Notes: generated by a model not told the origin, from the letters alone. A DNA stretch of 64,000 nucleotides from Hevea brasiliensis (GCF_030052815.1 NC_079509.1:42526750-42590749), one strand, 5' to 3'. Numbered from the stretch's first letter, positions 45,781 to 57,641 are shown. Program-made: numbers and translations.

Positions 45781-47353
45781 ATAGAAATTTCGTCCTCAAA
45801 ATTTACCTGATGTAAAGAGCCGAAGGAACTGCTGCCTCATCATCTCCTTGCTCTCCCATGTCGCTTCTTCTGTGTTGTGGTGTCTCCATAAGACTTTCAC
45901 TAGTGGGATCCTCTTGTTTCTGAGTTCTTTCACTTCCCGTGCCAAGATTCTAACTGGTTCTTCTTCATATGTCAAATCAGGTTGTACAATTATCTCCTTT
46001 GCTGAAATGACATGTGAAGGATCTTATTTGTATCTCCTGAGCATCGACACATGGAATACATTGTGAATCTTGTCCAGCTCAAGGGGTAAAGCTAGCCTAT
46101 AGGCTACTGGGTCCACACTTTCAATGACATCGTATGGACTAATAAACCTAGGGCTTAACTTACCATTCTTACCAAATCTTAGTACTTTCTTCCAAGGTGA
46201 TACCTTGAGAAACCCCTTATCGCTAACCTCATACTCTATATCCTTTCTCCCCAGGTCGGCATATGATTTCTGTTTGTTTGAGGTAGCTTTCAAATTGTCT
46301 CTGATGAGTTTCACTTTTTCCTTAGTCTGCCTCACCAAGTCTGGGCCCACTACTTTTTCTTCCCTCATTTTTGTCCAACATAAGGGAGTCCTGCATCTCC
46401 TCCCATATAATGCTTCGTATGGAGCCATTTTTATGCTGGCTTGGTAGCTGTTGTTGTAAGCAAACTCTACCAAAGGAAGATACTTCTCCCATCTTCCTTC
46501 AAAATTAATATTACAGCTTCTTAACATATCTTCCAATACCTATCATATCATATCATTCATATCATTTGTGTTAGGTTATTATTATCATTCCTTTAACAAT
46601 TACAACAATTCATTAAGTTCTAAGGGTTACCTGAATCACCCTTTCTGACTGTCCATCCGTCTGTGGATGAAAAGCCATACTAAAGTGTAGTTGAGTGCCT
46701 AAAGACTCCTGTAGCCTCTTCCAAAATCTCGAAGTAAATCTCAGGTCTCGGTCAGATATGATTGATGTTGGCACTCCATGTAGCCAGACTATCTCATCTA
46801 TGTAAATCTCTGCCAACCTCTCTATTGAGTAGTCAGCTCTAACTGGTAGGAAGTGAGCTGACTTGGTCAATCTATCTACAATCACCCATATAGTATCATG
46901 CTTCCTCTGTGTCAACTGTAGCCCAGTGACAAAATCCATGGTGATGCAGTCCCATTTCTACTCTGGTATGGATATAGGTTGCAACAACTCTGATGGAACC
47001 TAATGCTCAGCCTTAACTTGCTGGCATGTCAAACATCTGGTCACAAAATCACCAATCTCTTTCTTCATTCCAGGCCACCAATAATGTGTTTTCAGGTCTT
47101 GGTACATCTTGGTACTTCCTGGGTGCATAGCATGGAAGCTATTGTGCACCTCTTTTAAGATACTCTTCTTTAGTTCCTCATCTCCTGGTATGCATATTTT
47201 GCCTTTATTATACAGGCACCCATCTCCTTTCAACTCATAATCAGTCTCCTTCCCCTCTTGAGTTCTGCCCATAACAGTTAGCAACTTTTCATCCCTTAAC
47301 TGTGCTTCTTGTATTTGCTGTAATAAGCTTGGCTTTACAAGCAACTCAATCAA
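45781..47353 (-). pseudogene. pol: Integrase with chromodomain-like tail, element F (spliced gene)
   Basis: Read right to left: LLQQIQEAQLRDEKLL; zinc finger HPGSTKMYQDLKTHYWWPG and [12 protein letters not shown], then a stop; core [18 protein letters not shown] (46939 on), [28 protein letters not shown] (all three acidic residues kept). A 91-bp GT-AG intron (46540-46630) interrupts the gene, then VLEDMLRSCNINFEG, NNSYQASIKMAPYEALYG and HVSMLRRYK. A stop follows, then a tail with [20 protein letters not shown]. Damage is mild compared with E. Confidence 0.9.
46540..46630 (-). other. Putative intron in integrase gene of F
   Basis: Minus strand GTAACCCTTAG...GATATGATAG between codons for VIQ and VLED, with in-frame stops inside. 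It shares a piece near ATGATAAYAATAAC with the insert of B, so the two appear homologous. Confidence 0.75.
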
Positions 47354-47641
47354 AATTTCCCCATCCTATGCTAAAGACAACCGAGCATTCAGTGCTCTCA
47401 AATCCATCATGGACTTCCTGCTCAGTGCGTCAACCACTACATTTGCCTTTCCAGGATGATAGTCGATCACATAGTCATAATCTTTAAGGAATTCAATCCA
47501 TCTCTTCTATCTCAGATTGAGTTCCTTCTGGGTTGGCAAATATTTTAGATTCTTGTGATCCGTATATATGTAGCATTTCTCACCATATAGGTAATGCCTC
47601 CATATCTTTAATGCAAATATTATTGCCGCCAATTCCAGATC
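47354..47641 (-). pseudogene. pol: RNase H C-terminal part, element F (left of G)
   Basis: [42 protein letters not shown], a stop in place of Gln near 47507, then [18 protein letters not shown]. The other half is at 59123-59423 across element G. Confidence 0.9.
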
Positions 47642-47646
47642 ATGAG
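47642..47646. repeat. Target-site duplication of element G, left copy
   Basis: ATGAG before TGTCACACCTTACC; second copy at 59118-59122. Confidence 0.94.
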
Positions 47647-50600
47647 TGTCACACCTTACCCCTCTGTAAGGCATAATATAATCCCGTAGAATACTTAATG
47701 AACTACCGAACTTCACCTACCGATAACTCATTAAGTACCCTACAAGGGATTTTAAGACAATTTTCTTACATTTTGGGAGTGGTGAGCATTTTAGTGAGAA
47801 TTAAAAACCATTTATTCAAAGCTTAAAGACTAGTAAAAACTTTGTCCATTTAAATTTTGTCGCAAATTTTATAAAAATTTTGACAGAGTTCCGTTTGTAA
47901 TTGGAGAAAACAGTTCTTCAAATACCTGAGAAAAACACTTCCAAAAATTTTTCACAACTCCCAACCTCCAATAAATCTCAATCATCTCAATTCAAATCAC
48001 TTCAAAGTAATTCCACAATACAAATCAAAATTCATCATCTCAAAATATTTAATACTTCATTCACGAGGCATAAAACATGAAATTCACATGTACAAATATT
48101 AAATTTACAGAAGAAAATCCAAAATAATATTATTACAATTTATTTACAACTGCTCAACTTTCATTGATACATACAACATTTCTATATTTACATCAAAATT
48201 ATCTACAAGGGTATAAAATAATACCCGTACAAAATGATCGATGTGATCCACAATTCGATAGCAGCTACTCTGCTGCTTTCTCCTTGCTCTTATCTGCGAC
48301 AGCAAAATAAGCTATCGCTGAGTATAAAAATATTCAATGGTGCACAATAAAAATTTAAAATGCAATACATAAATCATTCATTGGTGAAACACAATTTAAA
48401 TATTTCTCAAATTATCAAAGCTCATAATAACACAATTTAGTCAAACAATTTCATAAACACAGTGTTGCCAAAGTCATACACAACTTAAGCCATGACACAA
48501 AATTTCCGATCAATGTCGTGTTGTACACCACGATAAAGCAATCTACAACCCCATTAATTGAAATCAATGAGGGAGGTGGCTAGCTAGCTAATGAGTACTC
48601 ATCCGATCTCAACCTCAACTGGCAAGTCAGAGAGGGAGGACAATAAACGATCTCAACCTCATAAATGGAGGAGGAATAGTGTGATACTGTCATGCTAAGT
48701 GTGAATACAAAATCAATTCAAAACAATTTATTCAAATAATTTATTGGAAATCTGGTAAACTTTCAAAGTCATATTCACAATCATAAATGGCAACACAATT
48801 CGTAACTAGCTCAAAAAAAATCAAATTTTCAAGAATCATATATTCAAATAAAAATTACTATGCACAGACCTGTCGTGAGTCGCCTTTAGGCCTTGACTCA
48901 GTCTCTTCGAGTTTCCAAGTCTTTTTCAGCTGAAACACACAATTTCACAGTGTTTCAGTATCATAACTTAGCATAAATCCAAAAATAAATTTCACTTCAT
49001 TTTTACCTAGCTTTAATGTACTAATTTCGACGTTTTCGAAGTTTTTGTGTTTTGGGTTACTATTCACTACACTATTCAAGTCAAATTGTTGACTTTTTAA
49101 GGCTTAATAGGTATGGGAACTCCAACTTCACCCACATACCACATTTTGGTCATTAAATTTGTTGGTTTTGGTCATTTTCTCAAAGCTTAAGTCCTTTTGG
49201 CCAAATTGTCAAATCTTCAGTTTTGGTGCTCCAAGTTGCACTGTTCCATTGGTAATTTTACTGTTGGAATTTGGCAAAACTTCCTTCATAGAAAATATTC
49301 CTTATTGTCTTAAGTTTATTCTCATTTTTGAATCACTCCAATTAGAGTTTTGTAGCTCAAGTTATGGACATTTGAACTAGGGTTGCCGGATTGAAAACAA
49401 CCCAGATTTTCTAGGCAAATTTTGGTGCTGGCAGATTTGAGTCACCAATTTGGGGTGGCCAAATGGCTTGATTGCTGGCAGAATTTGGACTTGTGTTGTT
49501 CATGAAAGTTTTAGGTCTATATCTCATCTAATCTCTGGTAAAATTTCAGGTCATTTTGACCTGTCTAGCTCGAATTATGACCAAATGAACAGTTACTATT
49601 CATTTGGTCAGTTTGGTGCAGTGGCAGCCTGCTCTCATTTCACTTTGGTCAATTGGTTCACCAAGTTTTAGTCAGTTTCTGGCCATGGTTCCTTAAGGAA
49701 AATTGTGCTATTTTATGTCTATTTTCATCTCCAATTGGTGGCATATCAATTGGGCTTGTAAAATTCCCGTTTTGGTCCTTCAAAGTAGATTTGGTCATGC
49801 TGCCAGCAGCATGACCAATTGACCTACGAATTTGTCTTCCATGCTAATAATTCCCACACATTTCCTTTGGTCATTATTGACCATTTTTCAGTTCACAAGT
49901 GGTCAAAGATATCATTTATGCCTTTCTTCAAAATTTGGTTTACAAACCCTAAGTGCCATAAACCCTAATTTCTAATTTATTAAAATTCATCAAATCAAAG
50001 TGTGCCAATCACATCTACTTGCTCAATTAGGCTTGTACACACATTTACTTGAACTAAAACACATCAACACTTCACAATCCCATGGCTGGCTGAAATTTAC
50101 ATCTTTGTTCTCATACATAATTTTCTCAATTTTTCATGTTATTCTATCCATTTCTACTCTAATTCAAACATTTTTACTTAAAGAAAAGGTTGGATCAACT
50201 TACTTCAATTGAAGCTTTTCCAAAAGCTCCAATTCTTATAATTTCTTCTTTCTTTTTGTTCTCAATAAGCTTGTCAAGATCCAACAATAAGATTTACATA
50301 AGAAATTTGTGGGATTTATGGGTTGATTCAAGCTTTAAAAGCTTGATTTTTCATGGCTATGGAGGAACAAAGGAGAAAAGAGAGAGAGAAAGAGTGTGGA
50401 CGGGAATGAAGAAGTAATAAGTTTTTTTTTCTTTTTCTTTTAAGTATTTTGTCTTTAAGAAGACCATAAATTCCAATTTATTTAATATTTAATTAATTTA
50501 GTTATGACATCATGCATGAGGTCATGCATGATGTCATCACCTTTTTACTTTTTGATTTTCCTCTCTTTTTTTTATTTTTTTTCTATTTTTTTTCTATTAG

Positions 50601-51096
50601 TTCTTTAATTTAATTCTCGATTCGAAAATTTTCTTTTCTCCGATTTTATTTGACAGTTAGGTCAGGAGTCAGCTCTCGGGGTCAATTGACCAAATTGCCC
50701 CTCGCCGGTTCATCCCAGTTTGCAAATAATTCCATATTTCTTCCGCTCACGACCTAATTATTTGGTGACTTAACATTCTTTTCGTGATTTTCTTTTTTCC
50801 ACTGTGTTCATAAGGGTCCTAAGGACCGCAGCGTCACTTTTTACGGTTCAAAATTTGAGTTTAAAACGACTTCGCAGTCGTTCCCGAGGAGGTCACCCAT
50901 CGCTGTAACTCTCGGCTCGTTTAACCTCTTATGTTCTGTTTTTCTTATTTGTAGTTAACTAATTAAACATTACTAATTATTTGTGTTTATGGTTCTCTAG
51001 TTGTCTTAAGTATGGTTCTAATCCCCTTAATTGTCCGGACCGACACCGGTCACCGGAACAGTGAAATATACCAAGCTATGCAAACGGGGTGTTACA
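47647..51096 (-). repeat. 3' LTR of element G
   Basis: 3450 bp, TGTCACACCTTACC...GGGGTGTTACA on the plus strand. Palindromes at 49579-49609 (one mismatch) and 50504-50537. No gene; the 70-83 codon frames inside match no known product. Confidence 0.94.
50504..50537. repeat. Perfect 16-bp-arm palindrome in G LTR
   Basis: ATGACATCATGCATGA, spacer GG, then its exact reverse complement. Present in the other LTR at 58537-58570. Confidence 0.85.
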
Positions 51097-51114
51097 ATTC
51101 TCCCTCCCTTAAAA
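51097..51114 (-). other. Polypurine tract of element G
   Basis: Minus strand TTTTAAGGGAGGGAGAAT directly before the LTR. Confidence 0.88.
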
Positions 51115-51143
51115 TAAATTTCGTCTCGAAATTTTACCTGGTA

Positions 51144-53570
51144 TCAATCTCTGAACAGTTGTGGGTACTGTCTCCTCATGTCCTCCTCTCGTTCCCAAGT
51201 AGTCTCCTGGCCCGAATGATAGTTCCACAACACTTTTACCAATGGTATCTGCTTATTCCGTAGCTGCTTCACCTCATAAGCCATAATCTTTATGGGTTCT
51301 TCTTCATATGTGAGGTCTGGATTAACTACAATTTCTTCTACTGATAGTACATGAGATGGGTCTGATCGATGCCTCCTCAACATAGACACATGGAAGACGT
51401 TATGTATCTTCTCTAACTCTAGAGGTAGTGCCAAACGATAAGCCAAAGGACCCACTCTTTCCAATACCTCATATGGTCCGATAAAACGAGGACTTAGTTT
51501 CCCCTTCCTGCCGAATCTCATAATCCTCTTCCAAGGAGAAACCTTGAGGAAAACTTTCTCACCCACTGCATACTCAATATCCCTTCTTTTCAAATCAATA
51601 TAGGACTTCTGACGGTTTGATGCAGCTTTAAGTCGATCTCTGATCACCCTGATTTTCTCTTCAGTCTGTTGAACAATTTCGGGTTCAATCATTTTTCTTT
51701 CACCCACGTCATCCCAACACAATGGGGTTCTACATTTCCTGCCATACAAAGCTTCATATGGAGGCATTCCAATTCTTGATTGGTAGCTGTTGTTGTAAGC
51801 AAACTCAATCAAAGGCAAGTGTGTATCCCAACTACCCTCAAACTCAATCACACAAGCCCGTAGCATGTCCTCCAAGATCTGAATTACCCTCTCGGTGGCC
51901 ATCGCCATCTGCGTGGGTGGAATGCGATCGAAGTTCAATCTAGTTCCTAGGGCTCTCTGAAGACTATCCCAGAATCTAGAAGTGAACCTAGGATCTCTAT
52001 CTGATACGATGGATACTGGCACTCCATGAAGTCTCACAATCTCATTGATGTACAACCTGGCCAATCTGTCTAAACTGTAGTCCATTCGGATTGGCAGAAC
52101 ATGAGCAGACTTAGTCAGTCTATCGACAATGACCCATACTGCATCATGACTCTTCTGTGTCTTTGAAAGTCCCATCACAAAATCCATTGTTATTTTTTCC
52201 CATTTCCATTCTGGCACTGACAGTGGATGTAATAACCCAGTTGGTACTTGATGCTCTGCCTTTACTTGCTGACAAGTTAGGCATTTGGATACAAACTCTG
52301 CCACGTCTCTTTTTAAACCCATCCACCAGTAATGCTCCTTTAGCCCTCTATACATTTTTGTACCACCAGGATGCATGGCAAAAGGAGACTCATGTGCTTC
52401 CTTCAAAATGATCTGCCTCAAATCAACATCATTAGGAACACATATTCTACCCTGGTGTAGCAGTAAACCATCATTTCTGATTGAGAACTCTGGTTTCTTG
52501 CCCTGCCGGACTTCTTCCAACAGCTTATGATACCTTTCATCATTTTGAGCAGCCATTCTGATCTGATCAATCAACACTGGCTGTACATGCCATGCAATTG
52601 CTGTCTGCCCTTCATCATTAATCTCTAAACTGGCATGTAATAATCTCAACTCATGTACCAAAGACAAAGGAGTAACCTGTAGACTTGCCATAGTCTTGTG
52701 ACTTAAGGCGTCAGCCACAACATTAGCTTTCCCTGGCTGATAGTCTATCAGACAATCATAGTCTTTTATCAACTCTAACCATCTCCTCTGTCTCAAATTC
52801 AACTCTTTTTGGGTGCCCAAATACTTCAAACTCTTATGATCTGTGTAGATGTAGCACTTCTCCCCATACAAATAATGTATCCAGATCTTAAGAGCAAATA
52901 CAATAGCTGCAAGCTCCAAGTCATGTGTCGGATAATTTCTCTCATGCGGTTTTAGCTGGCGTGATGCATAGGCAATAACATTTTGATCTTGCATCAACAC
53001 ACAACCTAACCCATTGTGAGAAGCATCGCTGTAAACTGTATATTCTTTACCCGGTGTAGGTAAAGTCAGGACTGGAGCCTCAGTCAAATGTCTCTTCAAT
53101 TCATCAAAACTTTGCTGGCATTTGTCCGTCCACTGAAATTTCACATCCTTTCTAAGCAGCTTGGTCAATGGAGATGCCAACATGGAGAATCCCTTCACAA
53201 ATCTATGGTAGTATCCAGCTAAACCCAGAAAACTGCAAATTTCTGTGACATTTCTGGGTGGCTTCCAATTAAGGACAGCTTTAATCTTGCTAGGATCTAC
53301 CTTAATACCCTCTGTTGATACTATGTGCCTCAAAAAGGATATCTCCTTCAACCAAAATTCACATTTCGACAATTTGGCGTATAGCTGTTTCTCCCTCAAA
53401 ATCTGCAGTACAATCCGCAGATGTCTATCATGCTCTTTTGCATTCCTCGAATAGACCAATATATCATCGATAAATACCACAACAAACTGGTCGAGGTATG
53501 GTCTGAAAATAGTGTTCATCAGATCCATAAAAGCAGCCGGAGCATTAGTTAACCCGAATGGCATGACCAA
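51144..53570 (-). CDS. pol: pol C-terminal 808 codons of element G: RT (second half), RNase H, integrase, chromodomain-like tail
   Basis: Open frame starting inside RT at [19 protein letters not shown] active site [11 protein letters not shown] (near residues 29-39). Connection [14 protein letters not shown]. RNase H with [30 protein letters not shown] and [10 protein letters not shown], ending near [10 protein letters not shown]. Integrase zinc finger [17 protein letters not shown] and [11 protein letters not shown]; core [32 protein letters not shown] and [12 protein letters not shown]. Between the second Asp and the Glu, the usual block [12 protein letters not shown] is replaced by [11 protein letters not shown] through compensating indels (near 51895-51935). 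C-terminal blocks [21 protein letters not shown] and [10 protein letters not shown], and tail [17 protein letters not shown]. Stop at 51144-51146. The frame is entered from the upstream gag-pol frame only by a shift. Confidence 0.93.
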   Translation of the reverse strand: MVMPFGLTNAPAAFMDLMNTIFRPYLDQFVVVFIDDILVYSRNAKEHDRHLRIVLQILREKQLYAKLSKCEFWLKEISFLRHIVSTEGIKVDPSKIKAVLNWKPPRNVTEICSFLGLAGYYHRFVKGFSMLASPLTKLLRKDVKFQWTDKCQQSFDELKRHLTEAPVLTLPTPGKEYTVYSDASHNGLGCVLMQDQNVIAYASRQLKPHERNYPTHDLELAAIVFALKIWIHYLYGEKCYIYTDHKSLKYLGTQKELNLRQRRWLELIKDYDCLIDYQPGKANVVADALSHKTMASLQVTPLSLVHELRLLHASLEINDEGQTAIAWHVQPVLIDQIRMAAQNDERYHKLLEEVRQGKKPEFSIRNDGLLLHQGRICVPNDVDLRQIILKEAHESPFAMHPGGTKMYRGLKEHYWWMGLKRDVAEFVSKCLTCQQVKAEHQVPTGLLHPLSVPEWKWEKITMDFVMGLSKTQKSHDAVWVIVDRLTKSAHVLPIRMDYSLDRLARLYINEIVRLHGVPVSIVSDRDPRFTSRFWDSLQRALGTRLNFDRIPPTQMAMATERVIQILEDMLRACVIEFEGSWDTHLPLIEFAYNNSYQSRIGMPPYEALYGRKCRTPLCWDDVGERKMIEPEIVQQTEEKIRVIRDRLKAASNRQKSYIDLKRRDIEYAVGEKVFLKVSPWKRIMRFGRKGKLSPRFIGPYEVLERVGPLAYRLALPLELEKIHNVFHVSMLRRHRSDPSHVLSVEEIVVNPDLTYEEEPIKIMAYEVKQLRNKQIPLVKVLWNYHSGQETTWEREEDMRRQYPQLFRD

Positions 53571-53640
53571 GAACTCATAATGGCCATAACGGGTTTTGAA
53601 GGCAGTTTTTGAAATACTCTGCTCTTGTACTTTCAGCTGA
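53571..53640 (-). pseudogene. pol: Frameshift zone in RT of element G
   Basis: After KIDLRSG the codons for YYQLRV are damaged: GGTTAATCAGCTG stands where relatives have GGTTATTATCAGCTG, a loss of 2 nt that creates a stop. The [19 protein letters not shown] sequence continues in another frame. Confidence 0.85.
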
Positions 53641-54969
53641 TTAACCTGATCTCAGGTCAATTTTGGAGAATACAGCTGCGCCCCTTAACTGATCAAACAA
53701 GTCATCAATACGGGGTAATGGATATCTGTTCTTTATTGTCACCTTATTCAACTGCCGATAGTCAATACACAAACGGAGAGTGCCATCTTTCTTCTTTACA
53801 AACAACACTGGTGCTCCCCAAGGTGACACACTAGGGCGGATAAAGCCCTTGTCAAGCAATTCTTGCAATTGCACTTTCAATTCTTTCAATTCTGCTGGTG
53901 CCATTCTATATGGCATTATGGAGATTGGGTCCACACCAGGCATAACATCAATTTCAAACTGCACTTCTCTTTCTGGAGGTAATCCTGGCAATTCATCAGG
54001 AAACACATCCGGAAAGTCACACACAGTAGGAATGTCCCTCAGTGCTGGACTCCCCACTTGGGTGTCACTCACATGTGCCAAGTATGCCTCATACCCTTTT
54101 CTAATCATTTTTCTGGCCAGTGCAGCTGAAATGATGTTTGAAGGCAATAACTGTCTCTCCCCATGTATTATTACATCACCATACTGAGGAAGACCAAAAG
54201 TGACCGTCTTCAGTCTACAGTCAATCATGGCGTGATGCCTGGCTAACCAATCCATGCCCAAGATAATGTCATAATCTCTGAAGGGCATTTCAATCAAATC
54301 AGACAGAAAAGTGTGTCCTTGGATCACCAAAGGACAGTCCCTATATAACCTATTTACCCTGACCTCCTGGCCTAATGGACTAGTTACTAGCACATCATAG
54401 TCCATTGGTACACACTGAATAGCAGTTGAACACATCACACTAGCACTAATATACGAATGTGTAGAGCCAGGATCAAATAACACATACACATCTTGGTCAA
54501 GGATGGAGAAATTACCAGCTACAACATCTGATGTTTCAGCCTCCTCCCTCTGATGCATGGTATACACTCTGACTGGTGCGCCACTGGGTGATGGCTGGTT
54601 AATAGTGCTCTGACTTCCAGAAGTGCTACCAGGACCCCTACCTCTGCCTCTGCCTCTAGCAGCAGACTGTGACCCTATAGGTGCAGAGACTTGGGTGGAT
54701 TCTTCAGATGTGGCAGAAGATCCAGACCGACGCAGACTAGTGCAATCCTTAGCGAAATGTCCACTTCCTCCACAGTTAAAACATGCACCAGTAGCCTTGA
54801 AACAAATCCCACCATGAGTTCTACCACACGTTTCACACTGCCGAACCGATAGAGATCCTCGAGAAGCTTGTTGGGCGGTGACTGCATCGAGGTGGTCTTT
54901 GGCCAGAAAATCTGCCTCTGCCTCTACGGGAGCTAGATCCCCCAAACTGTTTCCTCTTGCCAGAACCAC
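53641..54969 (-). CDS. pol: gag C-terminus, protease and RT first half of element G
   Basis: 442-codon open frame. [12 protein letters not shown] then zinc knuckle [14 protein letters not shown] (residues 63-76); Gly/Arg run GRGRGRG; protease with [14 protein letters not shown] (near residue 165) and [19 protein letters not shown]; linker [19 protein letters not shown] start with [46 protein letters not shown] and [20 protein letters not shown]. All catalytic motifs look normal. The Met at 54969 is only the first Met in this frame; the natural protein should be continuous with gag upstream, which is one frameshift away. Confidence 0.92.
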   Translation of the reverse strand: MVLARGNSLGDLAPVEAEADFLAKDHLDAVTAQQASRGSLSVRQCETCGRTHGGICFKATGACFNCGGSGHFAKDCTSLRRSGSSATSEESTQVSAPIGSQSAARGRGRGRGPGSTSGSQSTINQPSPSGAPVRVYTMHQREEAETSDVVAGNFSILDQDVYVLFDPGSTHSYISASVMCSTAIQCVPMDYDVLVTSPLGQEVRVNRLYRDCPLVIQGHTFLSDLIEMPFRDYDIILGMDWLARHHAMIDCRLKTVTFGLPQYGDVIIHGERQLLPSNIISAALARKMIRKGYEAYLAHVSDTQVGSPALRDIPTVCDFPDVFPDELPGLPPEREVQFEIDVMPGVDPISIMPYRMAPAELKELKVQLQELLDKGFIRPSVSPWGAPVLFVKKKDGTLRLCIDYRQLNKVTIKNRYPLPRIDDLFDQLRGAAVFSKIDLRSG

Positions 54970-55543
54970 TTTCAGATGCTTGTCCAGTAGTCTTTTCAGC
55001 CTTCTCTTGAGGACCCTTCTTCAATGCCCCTTCGGATTCTATCCTTTCTAATTCCAAAGCTTGTGAGATCAATTCAGCAAAATTCTGATGTCTGAAACCC
55101 ACAACTTGCATTCTCAAACTCTGCCTTAGCCCGGACTCAAACCTCTTGCATCTGTCTCTGAGGGTGGAGACTAAGCTTCCAGCATAGTGGCTTAGCCTTG
55201 AGAAATCTCTCTCATATTCTGCTACAATTCGGTTCCCTTGTTTCAAACTCAAGAATTCTTGCAACTTCATGTCCACATATGCATCGGGAACCCATTTCTG
55301 TCGGAACTCACTCAAAAAGTCTGTCCATGTCAGCACAGGTGGCTCAACCAAGCTGTGGGGGATGGTCTTCCACCATTCAAATGCATCCCCTTGCAACAAG
55401 GAAACAGAATACTCAAACTTCAGCTCTTCCGTACATTCCAGCTTTCTGAAAACTCGTTCCATTCTTTCCAACCACTGTTCTGCCTCCAGTGGATCCACAG
55501 TGCCTTTAAACTCAGTGGCCCCAAATTTCATCAAACTTTTCAT
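54833..55543 (-). CDS. gag: gag capsid part of element G
   Basis: 236-codon frame with the capsid region [76 protein letters not shown] and the [14 protein letters not shown] block, then a basic linker [16 protein letters not shown]. It matches the retrotransposon gag capsid family (LLQG-AFEWW and EYE-F motifs). It overlaps the next frame (53641-54969) by about 137 nt, and the shift lies in that overlap. This is the part missing from both gag copies of element A. Confidence 0.92.
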   Translation of the reverse strand: MKSLMKFGATEFKGTVDPLEAEQWLERMERVFRKLECTEELKFEYSVSLLQGDAFEWWKTIPHSLVEPPVLTWTDFLSEFRQKWVPDAYVDMKLQEFLSLKQGNRIVAEYERDFSRLSHYAGSLVSTLRDRCKRFESGLRQSLRMQVVGFRHQNFAELISQALELERIESEGALKKGPQEKAEKTTGQASESGSGKRKQFGGSSSRRGRGRFSGQRPPRCSHRPTSFSRISIGSAV

Positions 55544-55772
55544 ACTGCCGAGCTGAGGGCTGTGGTTGTGCTACAGGTACTGGCATCTGAGCTTGGGGTA
55601 GCACATTACCCGCCATTTGCTGAAAGAAGGCAGCCATCTGCTGCATAAATTGAGCAGAAATCGCGGTCTTTGAGCAGAGCCGGAGTGGTGACCCACTCAC
55701 GTTCGAGTGCCGGGCTTCCCCTTGAACCTCAGCCTCAACAGATTGTTCTTCGGAATGATCTCCTCCTTCCAT
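55512..55772 (-). CDS. gag: gag N-terminus of element G
   Basis: The ATG at 55772 gives MEGGDHSEEQSVEAEVQGEA, then QFMQQMAAFFQQMAGN and a Pro/Gln run. A frameshift near 55530 separates it from the capsid frame. The start is chosen because gag of A begins in the same way, and it lies about 170 nt downstream of the primer-binding site. Confidence 0.87.
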   Translation of the reverse strand: MEGGDHSEEQSVEAEVQGEARHSNVSGSPLRLCSKTAISAQFMQQMAAFFQQMAGNVLPQAQMPVPVAQPQPSARQYEKFDEIWGH

Positions 55773-55941
55773 TCCGTTTTCTCAAATTTTCTACTTCCTG
55801 TGATCAAACACAAGGAGGTTGACCTCCGTTAGTACATATTCATGATGTAAATATGTCATATGTATCAATTAAAGACACTTGAGCAGTTGTACTTATCAAT
55901 AAAATGTTCATACACATAGTCAAAATTTATTGAAAAACCAT

Positions 55942-55953
55942 GCTCTGATACCA
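55942..55953 (-). other. Primer-binding site of element G
   Basis: Minus strand TGGTATCAGAGC, after leader TGTTTTAG and the LTR end. Confidence 0.93.
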
Positions 55954-56089
55954 CTAAAACATGTCACACCTTACCCCTCTGTAAGGCATAACATGATCCC
56001 GTAGAATACTTAATGAACTACCGAACTTCACCTACCGATAACTCATTAAGTACCCTACAAGGGATTTTAAGACAATTTTCTTACATTTT
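55954..56089. repeat. Inverted repeat, left arm (LTR end plus leader of G)
   Basis: 136 bp, CTAAAACATGTCACACC...CTTACATTTT. Its reverse complement is 56278-56413, with one mismatch seen by eye (GATAACTC against GATAATTC). The loop is 188 bp. Confidence 0.95.
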
Positions 56090-56277
56090 GGGAGTGGTGA
56101 GCATTTTAGTGAGAATTAAAAACCATTTATTCAAAGCTTAAAGACTAGTAAAAACTTTGTCCATTTAAATTTTGCCGCAAATTTTATAAAAATTTTGACA
56201 GAGTTTCGTTTGTAATTGGAGAAAACAGTTCTTTAAATACCTGAGAAAAACACTTCCAAAAATTTTTCACAACTCCC

Positions 56278-56413
56278 AAAATGTAAGAAAATTGTCTTAA
56301 AATCCCTTGTAGGGTACTTAATGAATTATCGGTAGGTGAAGTTCGGTAGTTCATTAAGTATTCTACGGGATCATGTTATGCCTTACAGAGGGGTAAGGTG
56401 TGACATGTTTTAG
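56278..56413. repeat. Inverted repeat, right arm
   Basis: AAAATGTAAG...GACATGTTTTAG. It includes the 8-nt leader and stops exactly where the primer-binding site would begin. Confidence 0.95.
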
Positions 56414-57610
56414 ATTTAAATGTTTTTCAATCACATTTCACAAATATTAAAGTTCATAATAACATCATTTTGTCAAATAATATATTAAACACAGTGTTGC
56501 CAAAGTCATACACAACTTAAGCCATGACACAAAATTTCCGATCAATGCCGTGTTGTACACCACGACAAAGCAATCTCCAACCCCATTAATTGAAATCAAT
56601 GAGGGAGGTGGCTAGCTAGCTAATGAGTACTCATCCGATCTCAACCTCAACTGGCAAGTCAGAGAGGGAGGAAAATAAACGATCTCAACCCCATAAATGG
56701 AGGAGGAATAGTGTGATACTGTCATGCTAAGTGTGAACACAAAATCAATTCAAAACAATTTATTCAAATAATTTATTGGAAATCTGGTAAACTTTCAAAG
56801 TCATATTCACAATCATAAATGGTAACACAATTCGTAACTAGCTCAAAAAAAATCAAATTTTCAAGAATCATATATTCAAATAAAAATTACTGTGCACAGA
56901 CCTGTCGTGAGTCGCCTTTAGGCCTTGACTCAGTCTCTTCGAGTTTTCAAGTCTTTTTCAGCTGAAACACACAATTTCACAGTGTTTCAGTACCATAACT
57001 TAGCATAAATCCAAAAATAAATTTCACTTCATTTTTACCTAGCTTTAATGTACTAATTTCAACGTTCTCGAAGTTTTTGTGTTTCGGGTTACTATTCACT
57101 ACACTATTCAAGTCAAATTGTTGACTTTTTAAGGCTTAATAGGTATGGGAACTCCAACTTCACCCACATACCACATTTTGGTCATTAAATTTGTTGGTTT
57201 TGGTCATTTTCTTAAAGCTTAAGTCCTTTTGGCCAAATTGTCAAATTTTCAGTTTTGGTGCTCCAAGTTGCACTGTTCTATTGGTAATTTTACTGTTGGA
57301 ATTTGGCAAAACTTCCTTCATAGAAAATATTCCTTATTGTCTTAAGTTTATTCTCATTTTTGAATCACTCCAATTGGAGTTTTGTAGCTCAAGTTATGGC
57401 CATTTGAACTAGGGTTGCCGGATTGAAAACAACCCAGATTTTCTGGGCAAATTTTGGTGCTGGCAGATTTGAGTCACCAAATTGGGGTGGCCAAATGGCT
57501 TGGTTGCTGGCAGAATTTGGACTTGTGTTGTTCATGAAAGTTTTAGGTCTATATCTCATCTAATCTCTGGTAAAATTTCAGGTCATTTTGACCTGTCTAG
57601 CTCGAATTAT

Positions 57611-57641
57611 GACCAAATGAATAGTTACTATTCATTTGGTC
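57611..57641. repeat. Perfect 15-bp-arm palindrome in G LTR
   Basis: GACCAAATGAATAGT, spacer T, then its exact reverse complement. The other LTR (49579-49609) has one mismatch. Confidence 0.85.

Noticed and set aside
55238..55648. 136-codon plus-strand frame (also 53780-54187 and 39275-39577)
   Set aside because: Antisense shadows of the G and E gag-pol genes, driven by their codon pattern.
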